Made by a program: the position numbers and the translations under genes
From: Gnetum montanum
Taxonomy: Eukaryota > Streptophyta > Gnetopsida > Gnetales > Gnetaceae
DNA: 64,000 nt
Direction of reading: 5' to 3'
NCBI GenBank assembly: GCA_015680685.1
Contig: MNCI01004046.1
Coordinates: forward strand, 283,485 to 347,484
Notes under the pieces: model-generated
Database searches by the model: none
The model's input: the letters and a program-made list of their open reading frames with translations, nothing else
Told to the model about the DNA's origin: nothing
Part shown: one piece after another, positions 54,861-64,000 of the stretch
Layout of the letters: every line of letters begins with the position of its first letter
How positions within the stretch are numbered: position 1 is the first letter of the stretch

Positions 54861-56249
54861 GATTTGTGTGTATGTGTGTGTCTTATCCATTTTGTTAATT
54901 TTGTCACCTAATAAGTGCTCTTAATGATGGTATGAATTATTTCCTATTGATTGCTAATGTTTGGTTTTTACCTTTAAGTTAAGATGTTGATACTAAGGTA
55001 TGGTTCTTTTGATATAGCAGGCAATGAGTTCACATCACCCACGCATCCAAAAATCTCTATGGTCTCTCTTGGCTTGGAACTGTACAGTCCTTTTCTTCAA
55101 AATACTAAGAACTATCAATGAATCGATGACTGGGCATTTCTCAAACTAAGGAAGGACTCAAGGTTGAATAGGGTGTGACTTCAAGCGGATTTGATGCTTT
55201 TGTGTTGGCCATTCTCTTGGGTGCTTGGATGTTTTCTTCTTGAGTTTTCTTACCGTTTCGACATTGCCACATTATCAGGAAGCTGAGAAAATAAAAATAA
55301 CAAAGTCTTTGCATGGTGTGGTTCTCATGTATAAACACAAAAAAAAAATAGTGAGAATTCAAAGAACACCCCTTAGAAAAAATAATCATTTAGGCTACAA
55401 GCACTAGTTATGGAACTAAAATAAACATGTTCCCTCTAACTAAGGCCCTTCTTGCTTCCCATTCTCTCCTCCTTCGTTTCGTCGGAATGGTGGTAGCTCT
55501 TTGGGGGATGCATTCTTGTTACTTCAAGTGGATGGATTGGCCGAATGTATTAATGTGAAGTCACTGGATGTGGTTTGTTGAGGTTGGATTTGGAATGAGA
55601 TTTATGAAGTCACATTAACCACGAAATACACAAGGGGCTATACACCACCTTGTTCTTGGGATTCCATTCCATTCTCTTCTCTCCATCCTTCTCTCCATTA
55701 TTCACCTCATTTCCGGTTGTATCATTAGTGTATATTTTGGTTAACGAATCGTTTTCTTTGTGGTAAATTCTTGTGGTTAAGAATTTAACTTTTGTTTCCA
55801 AGTGACATTCCTAGAGCCTACCGACTCTTTGAATGTGGGTTTGTCAAGGCATTAAAGGCATGAGCCTACTTTGGGGAGGATCCACTGGCATTCCTCTTTG
55901 GTACATTAGTTAATTTCTTTTCTTTAAACATTTTTGCAATCAACCTTATTTTGTTCATTTCCATCTTGACATCCATTTCATTGACGCTACAGTTGTCTCT
56001 TTTTCTCCATCTTTCTTATTCCTTTTCTTTCTCCATTCTATCGCTACCAGAGGTTCACTCTTAGTCATGGGGGTCTTGACCTAATTTTTTCAATTTTCTA
56101 CTAACCCCTACACCCTCGATAGTCACCGATATTATATCTCTAGAATCCGCAATCAGCCATACCACAACTCAACCAATGGACCTTTTCACCGAAGCAAGGT
56201 ATCAACTGCATTGTGATTCATTTACCCTTGCTAATATAAAGACTGTGTT
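54861..56249 (+). other. 3' non-coding region of element W
   Basis: Homologous to 9489-10890 of element B in reverse orientation. No gene seen. Confidence 0.6.
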
Positions 56250-56486
56250 GTGTGTGCAGATGGAAATCATACAACAATGGATTGGATTTGGAGGGAACAC
56301 TTAGAATGGATCGGTGGTAAAGCAGCTATGCAAGGAACGAGATGGATGGCGCGCTTACGGATAGACAATGAAAGGCTCAATCTTGATGTTGGCAGTAGCA
56401 GACTTCTTCTCTCTTCTCTCTCCTCTCTCAGCTGCCAAATAAGGCCTAATGTCAAATGTATAAAGTGTTCACTCTTGTTGTCATGA
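56250..56486 (+). CDS. Small conserved ORF near the 3' LTR of element W
   Basis: 78 codons from a GTG, with the first ATG at 56277 (MDWIWREHLEWIGG). It is homologous to 9294-9488 in element B; roughly two thirds of residues agree and the shared part has no frameshift. TTGTGTGTGCAG directly before the conserved ATGGAAATC is a good splice-acceptor sequence. No known domain. It occupies the position held by the extra ORF in C and Y. Confidence 0.4.
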   Translation: MCADGNHTTMDWIWREHLEWIGGKAAMQGTRWMARLRIDNERLNLDVGSSRLLLSSLSSLSCQIRPNVKCIKCSLLLS

Positions 56487-56614
56487 ACACTAGTTTTGTC
56501 ATGTTCTATAATGATGATCTGTTCACATGTTGTCCCATTCACCATTAGTTCCATTCAAGTTAATAATCCTATACCTTCCCAATATTTTGTAAGGAACTTG
56601 AGGACGAGTTTTTA

Positions 56615-56630
56615 TTCAGTCATGGAGGTA
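56615..56630 (+). promoter_or_regulatory. Polypurine tract of element W
   Basis: TTCAGTCATGGAGGTA abuts the 3' LTR (TGATGGG at 56631). In B the tract has GGGGG where W has GGAGG. Confidence 0.7.
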
Positions 56631-57462
56631 TGATGGGACGCGATATCGCATCTACTGTGATATCGTGTACGTGATGTATTGTACGTGATATCGCTTCTCC
56701 TCCTGTGATATTGCGTACGCGATATCGCGACACATCGTCAAATCTATAAATAAGAGGCAGCTCTCCCTTGTTTCTCCATCTAGATCTAGACCTTAGCCAA
56801 ACTCTTGCAGTTTTTCCATTTTAGAGTTATAGTAATTTCCATGTGCCCGCAGTAGGAGTCCCAAAGTGAACAGATCTTTATTCGAGCAAATATTGTACCT
56901 AAGCACAAGTTTGTGTACAGAAATAAAGATGAACTTTTGGATAAACCTTGCAATGCATGGACTAAGCTAAATAGGACTTTAATTATTGTTAATTGTTTAA
57001 ATGATTTATTAGTTAATTAATCTCTCTCAATCCTCAACACTCCTAGTTAAGTGCATTTAGTATAACAGCTTTGAGCATGTGCGTTACGCTTGGTAATCCC
57101 AGTAACGAATAGAGTTTGGTAATCCCAGAAGGTTGCATTGGTTCAAGGTGTGAACGGCAAGTGGGAACGGATACTGATGCTAGGCATTAGAACTTAGTTA
57201 GTCAAAGTTAGTTACTTAGTCTCTTCACCCTTTCCCTCATTAGCATAGGCGATAAAAACATAAAAGATATAAAAATCACATACCTCAGACTTACTTAACC
57301 ATACAACCGTGACAAATACAAGTAAGTCTGGGAGGACAACGAATGATTAACCTTAAGTGTTCCATAAGGCGTGTAGGCACTTAGTCTGTGGAGTTCAACC
57401 GGATCACGCGTGTAACGCTCGTATTCATATGGTTGAGTGTAAGGATACCTCGCCACTCATCA
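56631..57462 (+). repeat. 3' LTR of element W
   Basis: 832 bases, TGATGGGACGCGATATCGC...CGCCACTCATCA, aligned end to end with 50387-51196. Scattered substitutions and small indels indicate an insertion that is old, but younger than element Y. Confidence 0.93.
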
Positions 57463-58713
57463 CTTACCTTCGGGAGCTATAGGGTCGAAGAATGAAGTGA
57501 TTCGAACAAATAAATAGGAAGTTATGGGCTCTGGAAGGTTGTAGGCTCTAAAAATTACAAAAACTCGGGCGTTTGAGAGAAAATGTGAAAATGTTTAAGG
57601 GTGGTCATGCATATATATAGTATTTTTATGTTACATCAATGAGGCTACGTATACGCATGGGATTTATTGATAGGGCCCTATTTATGGGATTCATAAACAA
57701 AATTTTGAAATTTGAATATTTTGAAAAATACAAGGAACTTTTGAATGAATTTGGGATCTATGGAGTCCTAGAGAAGCCAAGAATATGATGAAATCATTGA
57801 AGAGGTCTTTGAAAGCTCAAAAATTCAAAAATTTGATGGAGAATATGTGAATTAAAGAAAATACTTAAAGAAGTACATAGTTAGATGTAGAAGATAGATT
57901 CACAAAAGATTCTGATTACAAAATACTTAAGGATAAGGTGCTTAACAAATCCAACCAAGAGATATGCAAGTGGGCCCTTAACCTAAGGAGTCCATTGGCC
58001 CCATATGCGATTTATGATTGATGAAAGTTAAGGACAAAAACCCAAAAGGTTCTACCAAAGAATTCAAGTACATCAGACAAAGACACTGAACAAGAACATG
58101 GATACTAATAGTGAGGTAAGTTATGGGTAGCATGGATGCATGATGGAGAATGTGAAATGGAGTTCCAAATTGAGGTCATAAGAAGTCTCTTGTAGATTTA
58201 TGTTTAAATGACCTAAGAAGATCCATCGTTAGTTTAGACCAAAACCAACCACTTTCAGTGACTTCGTATCGCCACTCTAAGACCAATCCACCACTTTGAG
58301 ACAAAAGAATGCTCTTGTAGAACAAACACCATTCCTTAAGAAGAAGAAAAAAGAAGCAGGAAGTGAGAAAGGGCCTTAGTTAGAGGGGACCTTTAGGCAT
58401 GGGTAAGATGTCTTTCTAGTCCCATAACATGTGCTTATAGCTCATTTATTTGTCTAGGGGGTGTGCTTTGAATTTCCACCATTTTATATATTTTATTTTT
58501 TCTTTATTATTTACATTTTTTTCTTTGTTTTTTTTTGAATAGGAACCACACCATGCAAAGACTTCTTTAAGTTCCTATTTATGGTTGACATAGAATGGTA
58601 AGAAGTCCATGAAAACACTCATGCACCCCTTATGCAAACCTTTGAATCCTTCCTAATTTTGGAAACCACAAAGGTCATAAATTTATTAAAGGTTTATTTA
58701 ATGAAAGGGATCT
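57463..58713 (-). other. Element Y 3' region resumed after the W insertion
   Basis: No coding sequence. It matches the 3' region of Z block by block: CTTCGTATCGCCACTCTAAG..., GGGCCTTAGTTAGAGGGGACC..., GGAACCACACCATGCAAAGAC.... At 58713 the match to Z's AATGAAAAAGGAATCTCAT stops exactly where the LTR of Z begins. Confidence 0.75.
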
Positions 58714-59578
58714 TGTTGAGCAGCAAATACCCCTATGCTCAACCATATGAATCACAAGTGTTCATGCATGATCTAGTCAAATTTTATAGACTTTAAGTTC
58801 CTAAGTACACTAGTTCTACGATGTGAAATCTAATCGTAACAATCATTGTCTTCCCAACTACACTTATGGAGCTTAGTTGTATGGTTAAGTGTAATTAAGG
58901 CGCATGATTTTTATCATTTTTTTATGTTTTATATTTTAAGTTACCTAAGGATAAAGAATGAGGAATAGAATAAAATGATTAAATTAATAACTTAATCTAA
59001 CTAACTACACCTAACTAATTCTAATATAAGTATCTGGTCCCATTTTTCATGCACAGCCTGAACACATATAATGTTGTTGGGTTACTAAACGTTAAGCGTT
59101 GTTGGGATTACCAAGCATCATGCATTACTTGGAAGTAGTCATACTTATATGATTAATTAATTATTATTTAATCTAGCTAGCTTAAGTTAGATTAATTACT
59201 TGGAAGCATTAAAGGAAATTACACAAAACATTAAATGCATGAATAAAATATTTAAGCTAGCCAAGGTGCTGCAAGGTTTATTAAAAAGCTCATCTTTATT
59301 GCTGCACACACTACTGTGCCTAGGTATAATAGTGCTTGAATAAAGATTCATACACTCAATGACTCTTGCTATGGGCACTTTGGAAAATATTTTAACTCTG
59401 GAGAAAAGAAATTACAAGAGCTTTGCTATGCTATGATAAAAAACTATCCCCAAACTATGTGCCCAAGTGTTATATTTATAGGTTGGCATACATCCTGTGA
59501 TATTAGATATTTGACATCACTTCATGGCCCCCAATATTAGATATTTGGTATCAGAGCTAGGCAAAATACACTTCATCA
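58714..59578 (-). repeat. 3' LTR of element Z
   Basis: 865 bases, TGTTGAGCAGCAAATACCCC...CACTTCATCA. It is closest to the Y LTR in body sequence. The sense-strand start carries AATATCTAATAT-type words (CAAATATCTA twice on the sense strand) where others have CGATATCG. The duplicated GGTTACTAAACG/GGATTACCAAGC block lies at 59082-59120. Confidence 0.85.
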
Positions 59579-61371
59579 TACCCCAACAACTAAATGAAAA
59601 CTTGTTCTTAAGTTAAAGAAAGAAGGAACAAGTCCCTTACAAAATATCAGGAAGGTATAGGATTATTAACTGATATGCAAACTGACTTAGATGAAATAGA
59701 CAAACTCTAAGTGCCCAAGTGTATGGATTGATAATCTTTTACAAAATTAGATGTTCATGATAGTAGAATTGAACACCTTGTCCAAAACTAACATCCAACT
59801 CTTCTAGTAGTTGAATTATGAGAGAAGATTCAATGATCATGAAGGATCCTCATCACATGGTATTGTTGCTTATTCTTTAGTGAAGATAGTCTCGCTTCCA
59901 GTCCACACTTCCTACTACAATCACAACAAAATCATGGATTAGTATGCAATGTGTAACATATAGCTTTTAAGTACCTTATCTTGTTGGTAGTTACACTTGT
60001 CTAGGTTGTGATTATGGTGGAATGATTCCTTTAATAGTGTTAGTAGGAAGACTAAAAAATGGGGTGAAATGGATAAGCGGTCCATTGCTAAATTTTGAAA
60101 AGCCTAAATGTGATGAAATACTTGAAGAGGGTTAAAGAATTCACAAAAAAAAAAAAAAGGATTTCACTGAAAAACATTGTGAAGATGTGTACAATTGGAT
60201 GTCATCAATGGGACACACAAAAGGATTTGATTATGAGAATGTCTAAGTATAAAGAACTTTGCTAACCCAACCAAAAGGTATGCAAGTGGGTCCTCCCCAA
60301 TGTAGGCACATGCCCTTGATGCACTTGCATGGGCTCCATGGGTGATTAATGATTATGGAAAGTTAAGTATGAAAAACTGGAAGAAACTACCTAAGAATTT
60401 CAACACATCAAACCAAGACATTGAACAAGAACATGAGCACTGGCAATGAGATGAGGCATGGAAAGCATGGATGGATGAGAGATAAAGTAGAATGGAGTTC
60501 CTGATTATGATCAAATGAAGTCCTATGTGAATTTTATGGTAAATGACTTGATAAAATCCATCCTTAGTCTAGACCAAAACCAATAATGTTTAGTGACTTC
60601 GCATCACCACTCTAAGATTGATCCACCTCCTTGAGACATCAGAGTGCTCCCACAAAACAACCACCATTTATTATTTTAAGAAGAAAAGAGATGCAGGACA
60701 TGAGAAAGGGTCTTAGTTAGAGGGGACCTTTAGGCATTGGTAACATGTCTTGCTAGTTTCATAACTAGTGCTTGTAGCCTATTTATTTTTTCTAAGAGGT
60801 GTGCTTTGAATTTCTATCATTTTGTTTTTTTTTTTGTTTTTTTGTAATGGGAACCACACCATGTAAAGACTTATTCAACTTCTTGTTATTGGTCAACATG
60901 GAACAGTAAGAAATCTATGAAAACACACATGCACCCAAGTAAGTAGAAAGGCACAAAGAGTACTAAGTCCCCTTGAAGTCACATCCTATTCACACCTTTG
61001 AAGCCTTTCTATGTACAAAAACTATCAAGGTCACAAGTTCGTTAAAATTTTATTAATGAAAAAGGAATCTCATATTTCTAGAACAAGGAAAATCATAGAG
61101 TCTATGGATGGGTGAATGTTGTGGATTCACTGCCTATTTCATGAAAAAGAAACCATGTCCTAGTTATTAGTAACAAAATTCAAAGCTAGAATCCAGACAC
61201 CAACAATCAAATAATCGAACAACACATGCCCACATTAAATAAACCACACTATACCCAGTTGGTAATAAGGCACGTTATTATTAAAACACAATAAGAAAAT
61301 CACACCAAAATAAAGAAAAATATACACAAAATTGTAAAATATTTAAGAAAAATAAAACATACTAATGATGT
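59579..61371 (-). other. 3' non-coding region of element Z
   Basis: The first ~350 bases match the LTR-proximal parts of Y and B. From about 59930 it matches Y downstream of its extra ORF, so Z lacks the ~2.8 kb ORF found in Y and C. No gene seen. Confidence 0.6.
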
Positions 61372-61489
61372 TGTAAAAAAAAAATGGAAAAAATTAATAA
61401 CGTGAAAACAAAAATGTGTAGATAAAGAAGGTGTAAAACAAAAAGTTATAAAAATAACGAGGTGTAAAACAAAAATGTGTTGAAGTACA

Positions 61490-64000
61490 TGTGTAGGGTT
61501 CCAGTAGAGAACCTTATCTCTAGGTTGAAATTTTACTTTTCATATTTTAAGGTCATGATGCTTTTTTTTGAATGCTTTGTGCACTTCATTCTAGGATAGG
61601 ACTACCAATTGATTTTCATCTAGCACATTTAGGTTGATCAGTCTCTCTTTTTATGCTAGGTTTAGGTCAGGTTCCAAGTCACAGGCTATTGAAAGTCTAC
61701 AGAGCTTAGATTGAATAGGAACTATTAGTAATTTTTTGTACATCAGCTCATAGGGAGAGTAGCCTAAGCCTATAGGGAGTTTCCATGTTAAGTGGTATGC
61801 CCAAAGGGCATCGTTGAGTTTTGTGCTCTAGTCTCTCCTATATTTGCTAACAATTCTTCTGGTGGTCCAACTCTTATGGCATCTCTTGAGTGAGAAGTTA
61901 GGTGAGATTGCCATCATACCATTTAGGCTCAATGTGAAAATGTTCAGTTATAGCCCTGCCAAAGAGGATTTCATTAGGAAACTGATTAGATAGTGGGCTT
62001 TCCTCCTCTTTGTTATCCCATCATAATTGAGACAAGTGGTCAATGATCACATTCTCAGTTTCCTTTTGATTTACCATCATAGGATTGAATTCTTATAAGA
62101 TCACTAGCCATTGTATGACACAGGGGCTCACGGTTGGCTTATTCATCAAGAAACAAATTGCACTATGGTCCATGTACACAAACACTTTGTATCCAAGCAC
62201 ATAGTGCCTGAACTTTTGTAAAGAAAACACCATTACCATCAATTCTATGGTGGTGTAGTTTAGTTGTGCATCCATAATGCTTCACCTTGCACAATTGATG
62301 TAATATGGACATTTCTTGTCCTCCAATTGTGTAAGCACAGCCCCCAAGGAATAATTTGATGCATCTTTCATAACATGAGATGGTCTAGACCAGCTAGGTG
62401 CTTGTAGAATTAGAGTTTCTACAAGTTTCTCCTTCAATTGTTGGAATGCTTTTTCACATTCCTTAGTTTAAACAAATGAGCATATTTCTTTGTTAACTTG
62501 ACCAATGGTTTTGCAATCTTAGAGAAATTATCTATGAATCGTCGGTAGTAGCTAGTGTGTACAAGNCAACCTCAATCCCTACTTGTGAGATTCTATGCCC
62601 CACTATAATGCCCTATTAGACCATTAGATGACTCTTTTGCCAATTGAGTTGAAGATTGGTCTTCACACATCTTTTGAGCACTTGCTCAAGATGATCTAGG
62701 GCTTGCTCAAATGTAGCTCCATAGGTGAAGAAGTCATCCATGAAGACATCCATCCCACTACTAATTTTTTGCTGCAAAATACTTAAGACCAAGTGTTGGA
62801 ATGTGGTAGGGGCATTGCATAGGCCAAATGGCATCTTTCAATGCATAAAAGTTTCCCAAGGACTCATAAATGTTGTTTTGGCCTGATTCTCTAGCATAAC
62901 CTGGATTTGGTTATAGTCACTATAACCATCTAGAAAACTATAATAGCAATGCCCAGATATGGTGTTCAATGCTTGATCCACAAATGGAAATGGGAAGTGA
63001 TCTTTGAATGTTGTCATATTCAATAGTCAAAAATTGATGTAAATCTACCACTTGTCATCTTTCTTTGGCATAATCATGAGTGGGCTAACCCACTTACTAT
63101 CCACAATGGGATAGATAAACCCAACCTTGAGAAGTTATTTAATTTCCTCTTTGACGATCTACTTCAATTTGGGATTCAATTGTCGCTACAACTACCTCTT
63201 TGGCTTCATGGTTGGATTAGTGTAAATACGATGTTAGCATATCTTAGGATCAATTCTTGGGAGTTTAGGATATGACCAAGTAAATTCCATTGGCCATTTT
63301 TTAATCACATTCAATAGCATTTGTTTCTATTTAGGAGCTATATTTTCATTGATTATTACTAGCTTCCCATTTTTTAAGAATGCATATAACATGTTGGTAG
63401 GTAGATTTTTTAACTCAAGGGGCTTATGTTTAAAATTTTTAGGAATTTTCAACTCTCCCCAATAGGTATCATCATTTGCATTATCAGAGAGTTGGTGGTG
63501 AAATTGATCCAGTTCATCCATGGCTTCTATGTAGACACATGTTAGGCTATCAGTAGGTTCTATGCAAAGTGTGCTGCTTCCAAGATTAGTTGTTAGCCAC
63601 TAGGTGCCATCTTGTTTTGTGGTTGTTTCATACAAGTACATTTGAATTTTAGATTTGTTAACACACTGATTGCATGCTTTAATAGATATACTATTAGGAT
63701 GTAATGCATGGAACTTTCTTCCTTTCAATCTTTCTGAATGTATTTTTTTAGAGATTTCGAGGAAAAGATATTGGATCCCTAATTGTGCATCAATAGTGCT
63801 TAGCCAAGTCCTTTCCATAATGATTAGAAAGTCCCCCTTGTAATTTCCCACTTAGATCACTAGGAAATTGGTGGGGTATGACCACCCATAAATGGTGGTC
63901 ACAATGTCCTTCACTAGTTCCAAGGGAACAGTGATGGACTGATTAGCCAACTTTAGACAAATGTTGCTCTTCTTAAGTGGAGGTAGGTTCTAAGCTTTAC
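61490..64000 (-). pseudogene. Protease-RT-RNase H-integrase remnant of element Z
   Basis: In sense order: protease C-terminal half (63600-63990, 'IIMERTWLSTIDAQLGI'), homologous to the A/B/W protease; a linker 63327-63521 with 'LKNLPTNMLYAFL', typical of Athila/Tat-type pol; RT at about 63130-62620 ('DHFPFPFVDQ', 'MPFGLCNAPTTFQ', catalytic 'VFMDDF'); RNase H at about 62270-62090 ('TTIELMVMVFSLQKFRHYVLGYKVFVYMDH'); 'VIIDHLSQL' near 62040; then an integrase reduced to the 'FPNEILF' lead-in and the distal 'ETPYRL...SLYELMYKKL' block. The zinc-binding HHCC domain and the D,D-35-E core are absent. Several stops interrupt the frame. The gag end lies beyond the window. Confidence 0.85.

Larger units (their letters stand above)
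50387..57462 (+). mobile_element. Element W: complete-ended non-autonomous gag-protease Ty3 element
   Basis: 7076 bases, plus orientation, with 5' LTR 50387-51196, 3' LTR 56631-57462, TGATG/CATCA ends and a perfect target duplication CTTAC (50382-50386, 57463-57467). Interior: tRNA-Asp primer site, gag, protease, T-rich linker, 3' non-coding region with a small ORF, purine-rich tract. There is no RT, RNase H or integrase. It is the clearest copy of the A/B/W type and lies antisense inside element Y. Confidence 0.95.
46153..58713 (-). mobile_element. Element Y: Ty3-type element with extra ORF, split by W and cut by Z
   Basis: 3' LTR at 46153-47018, purine-rich tract, extra ORF (47255-50109), non-coding 3' region to 50386, then the nested element W, then the same non-coding region resuming at 57463 and running to 58713, where element Z is inserted. 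Removing W joins the flanks at CTTAC. The 57463-58713 part matches Z's own 3' region (about 59940-61060) in sequence and order. The rest of Y, including gag and the 5' LTR, should lie beyond 64000. Y itself is inserted in a LINE; the bases before its LTR are ACACA. Confidence 0.85.
58714..64000 (-). mobile_element. Element Z: Ty3-type element with protease-RT-RNase H and truncated integrase
   Basis: 3' LTR 58714-59578, purine tract, non-coding region, T-rich linker (61372-61475), then integrase remnant, RNase H, RT and protease reading to the window edge on the minus strand. It is the only member of this Ty3 family in the window with RT. The insertion lies in element Y after GATCT (58709-58713); the partner copy should lie beyond 64000. 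Confidence 0.88.

Overview
This window looks like intergenic DNA from a large, repeat-rich plant genome with one ordinary host gene. The gene is a four-exon DORMANCY/AUXIN-ASSOCIATED (DRM/ARP, auxin-repressed) gene on the minus strand (CDS 40795-42431). Almost everything else is nested, decayed retrotransposon. Plant origin rests on the DRM gene, the tRNA-Asp-primed Ty3 elements and the plant-type copia and hAT relics. The deep nesting of old elements suggests a gymnosperm or conifer, but that is an inference. No bacterial-type operons, CRISPR arrays, rRNA or tRNA genes were seen.

Layout. (1) 1-4731: partial Ty3-type element A (minus). (2) 4732-8317 and 15344 onward: plus-strand Ty1/copia relic E, split by Ty3-type element B (8318-15338, minus, target-site duplication ATAGG). 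(3) About 15.4-17.36 kb: AT-rich unclassified DNA with degenerate inverted CCATGA/TCATGG words. (4) 17361-36479: minus-strand copia element D with both LTRs. It contains a dead hAT transposase (21148-23930), two gene-like fragments (about 20.1 and 24.2-24.7 kb) and element C (27106-35932, TSD ACCAA). (5) 36480-40350: unclassified DNA, a LINE fragment, an assembly gap and a short tandem repeat. (6) 40350-42750: the DRM/ARP gene with a promoter rich in TCP-type and G-box sites. (7) 42750-46152: AT-rich DNA and a LINE reverse-transcriptase relic. (8) 46153-58713: element Y (minus), carrying the inserted plus-strand element W (50387-57462, TSD CTTAC). (9) 58714-64000: element Z (minus), inserted into Y and running out of the window.

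The unifying theme is one extended family of Ty3-like elements (A, B, C, W, Y, Z). The members share LTR ends (TGATG...CATCA; Z begins TGTTG), a purine-rich tract beside the 3' LTR and, wherever the 5' junction is visible (A, B, C, W), a primer-binding site complementary to tRNA-Asp. They differ in content. A, B and W carry gag-protease but no reverse transcriptase, RNase H or integrase. C carries gag but no recognisable protease or pol, plus a large extra ORF next to the 3' LTR. Y carries a diverged copy of the same extra ORF. Z carries protease-RT-RNase H and an integrase whose catalytic core is deleted. The site just inside the 3' LTR therefore behaves as a swappable slot: a ~2.8 kb ORF in C and Y, a ~70-codon ORF in B and W, and neither in Z. 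The extra ORF combines a domain resembling the 'putative plant transposon protein' family with a coiled-coil tail and an EPPPP C-terminus. This looks like a parasite/helper community of non-autonomous elements and is the most interesting system in the window.
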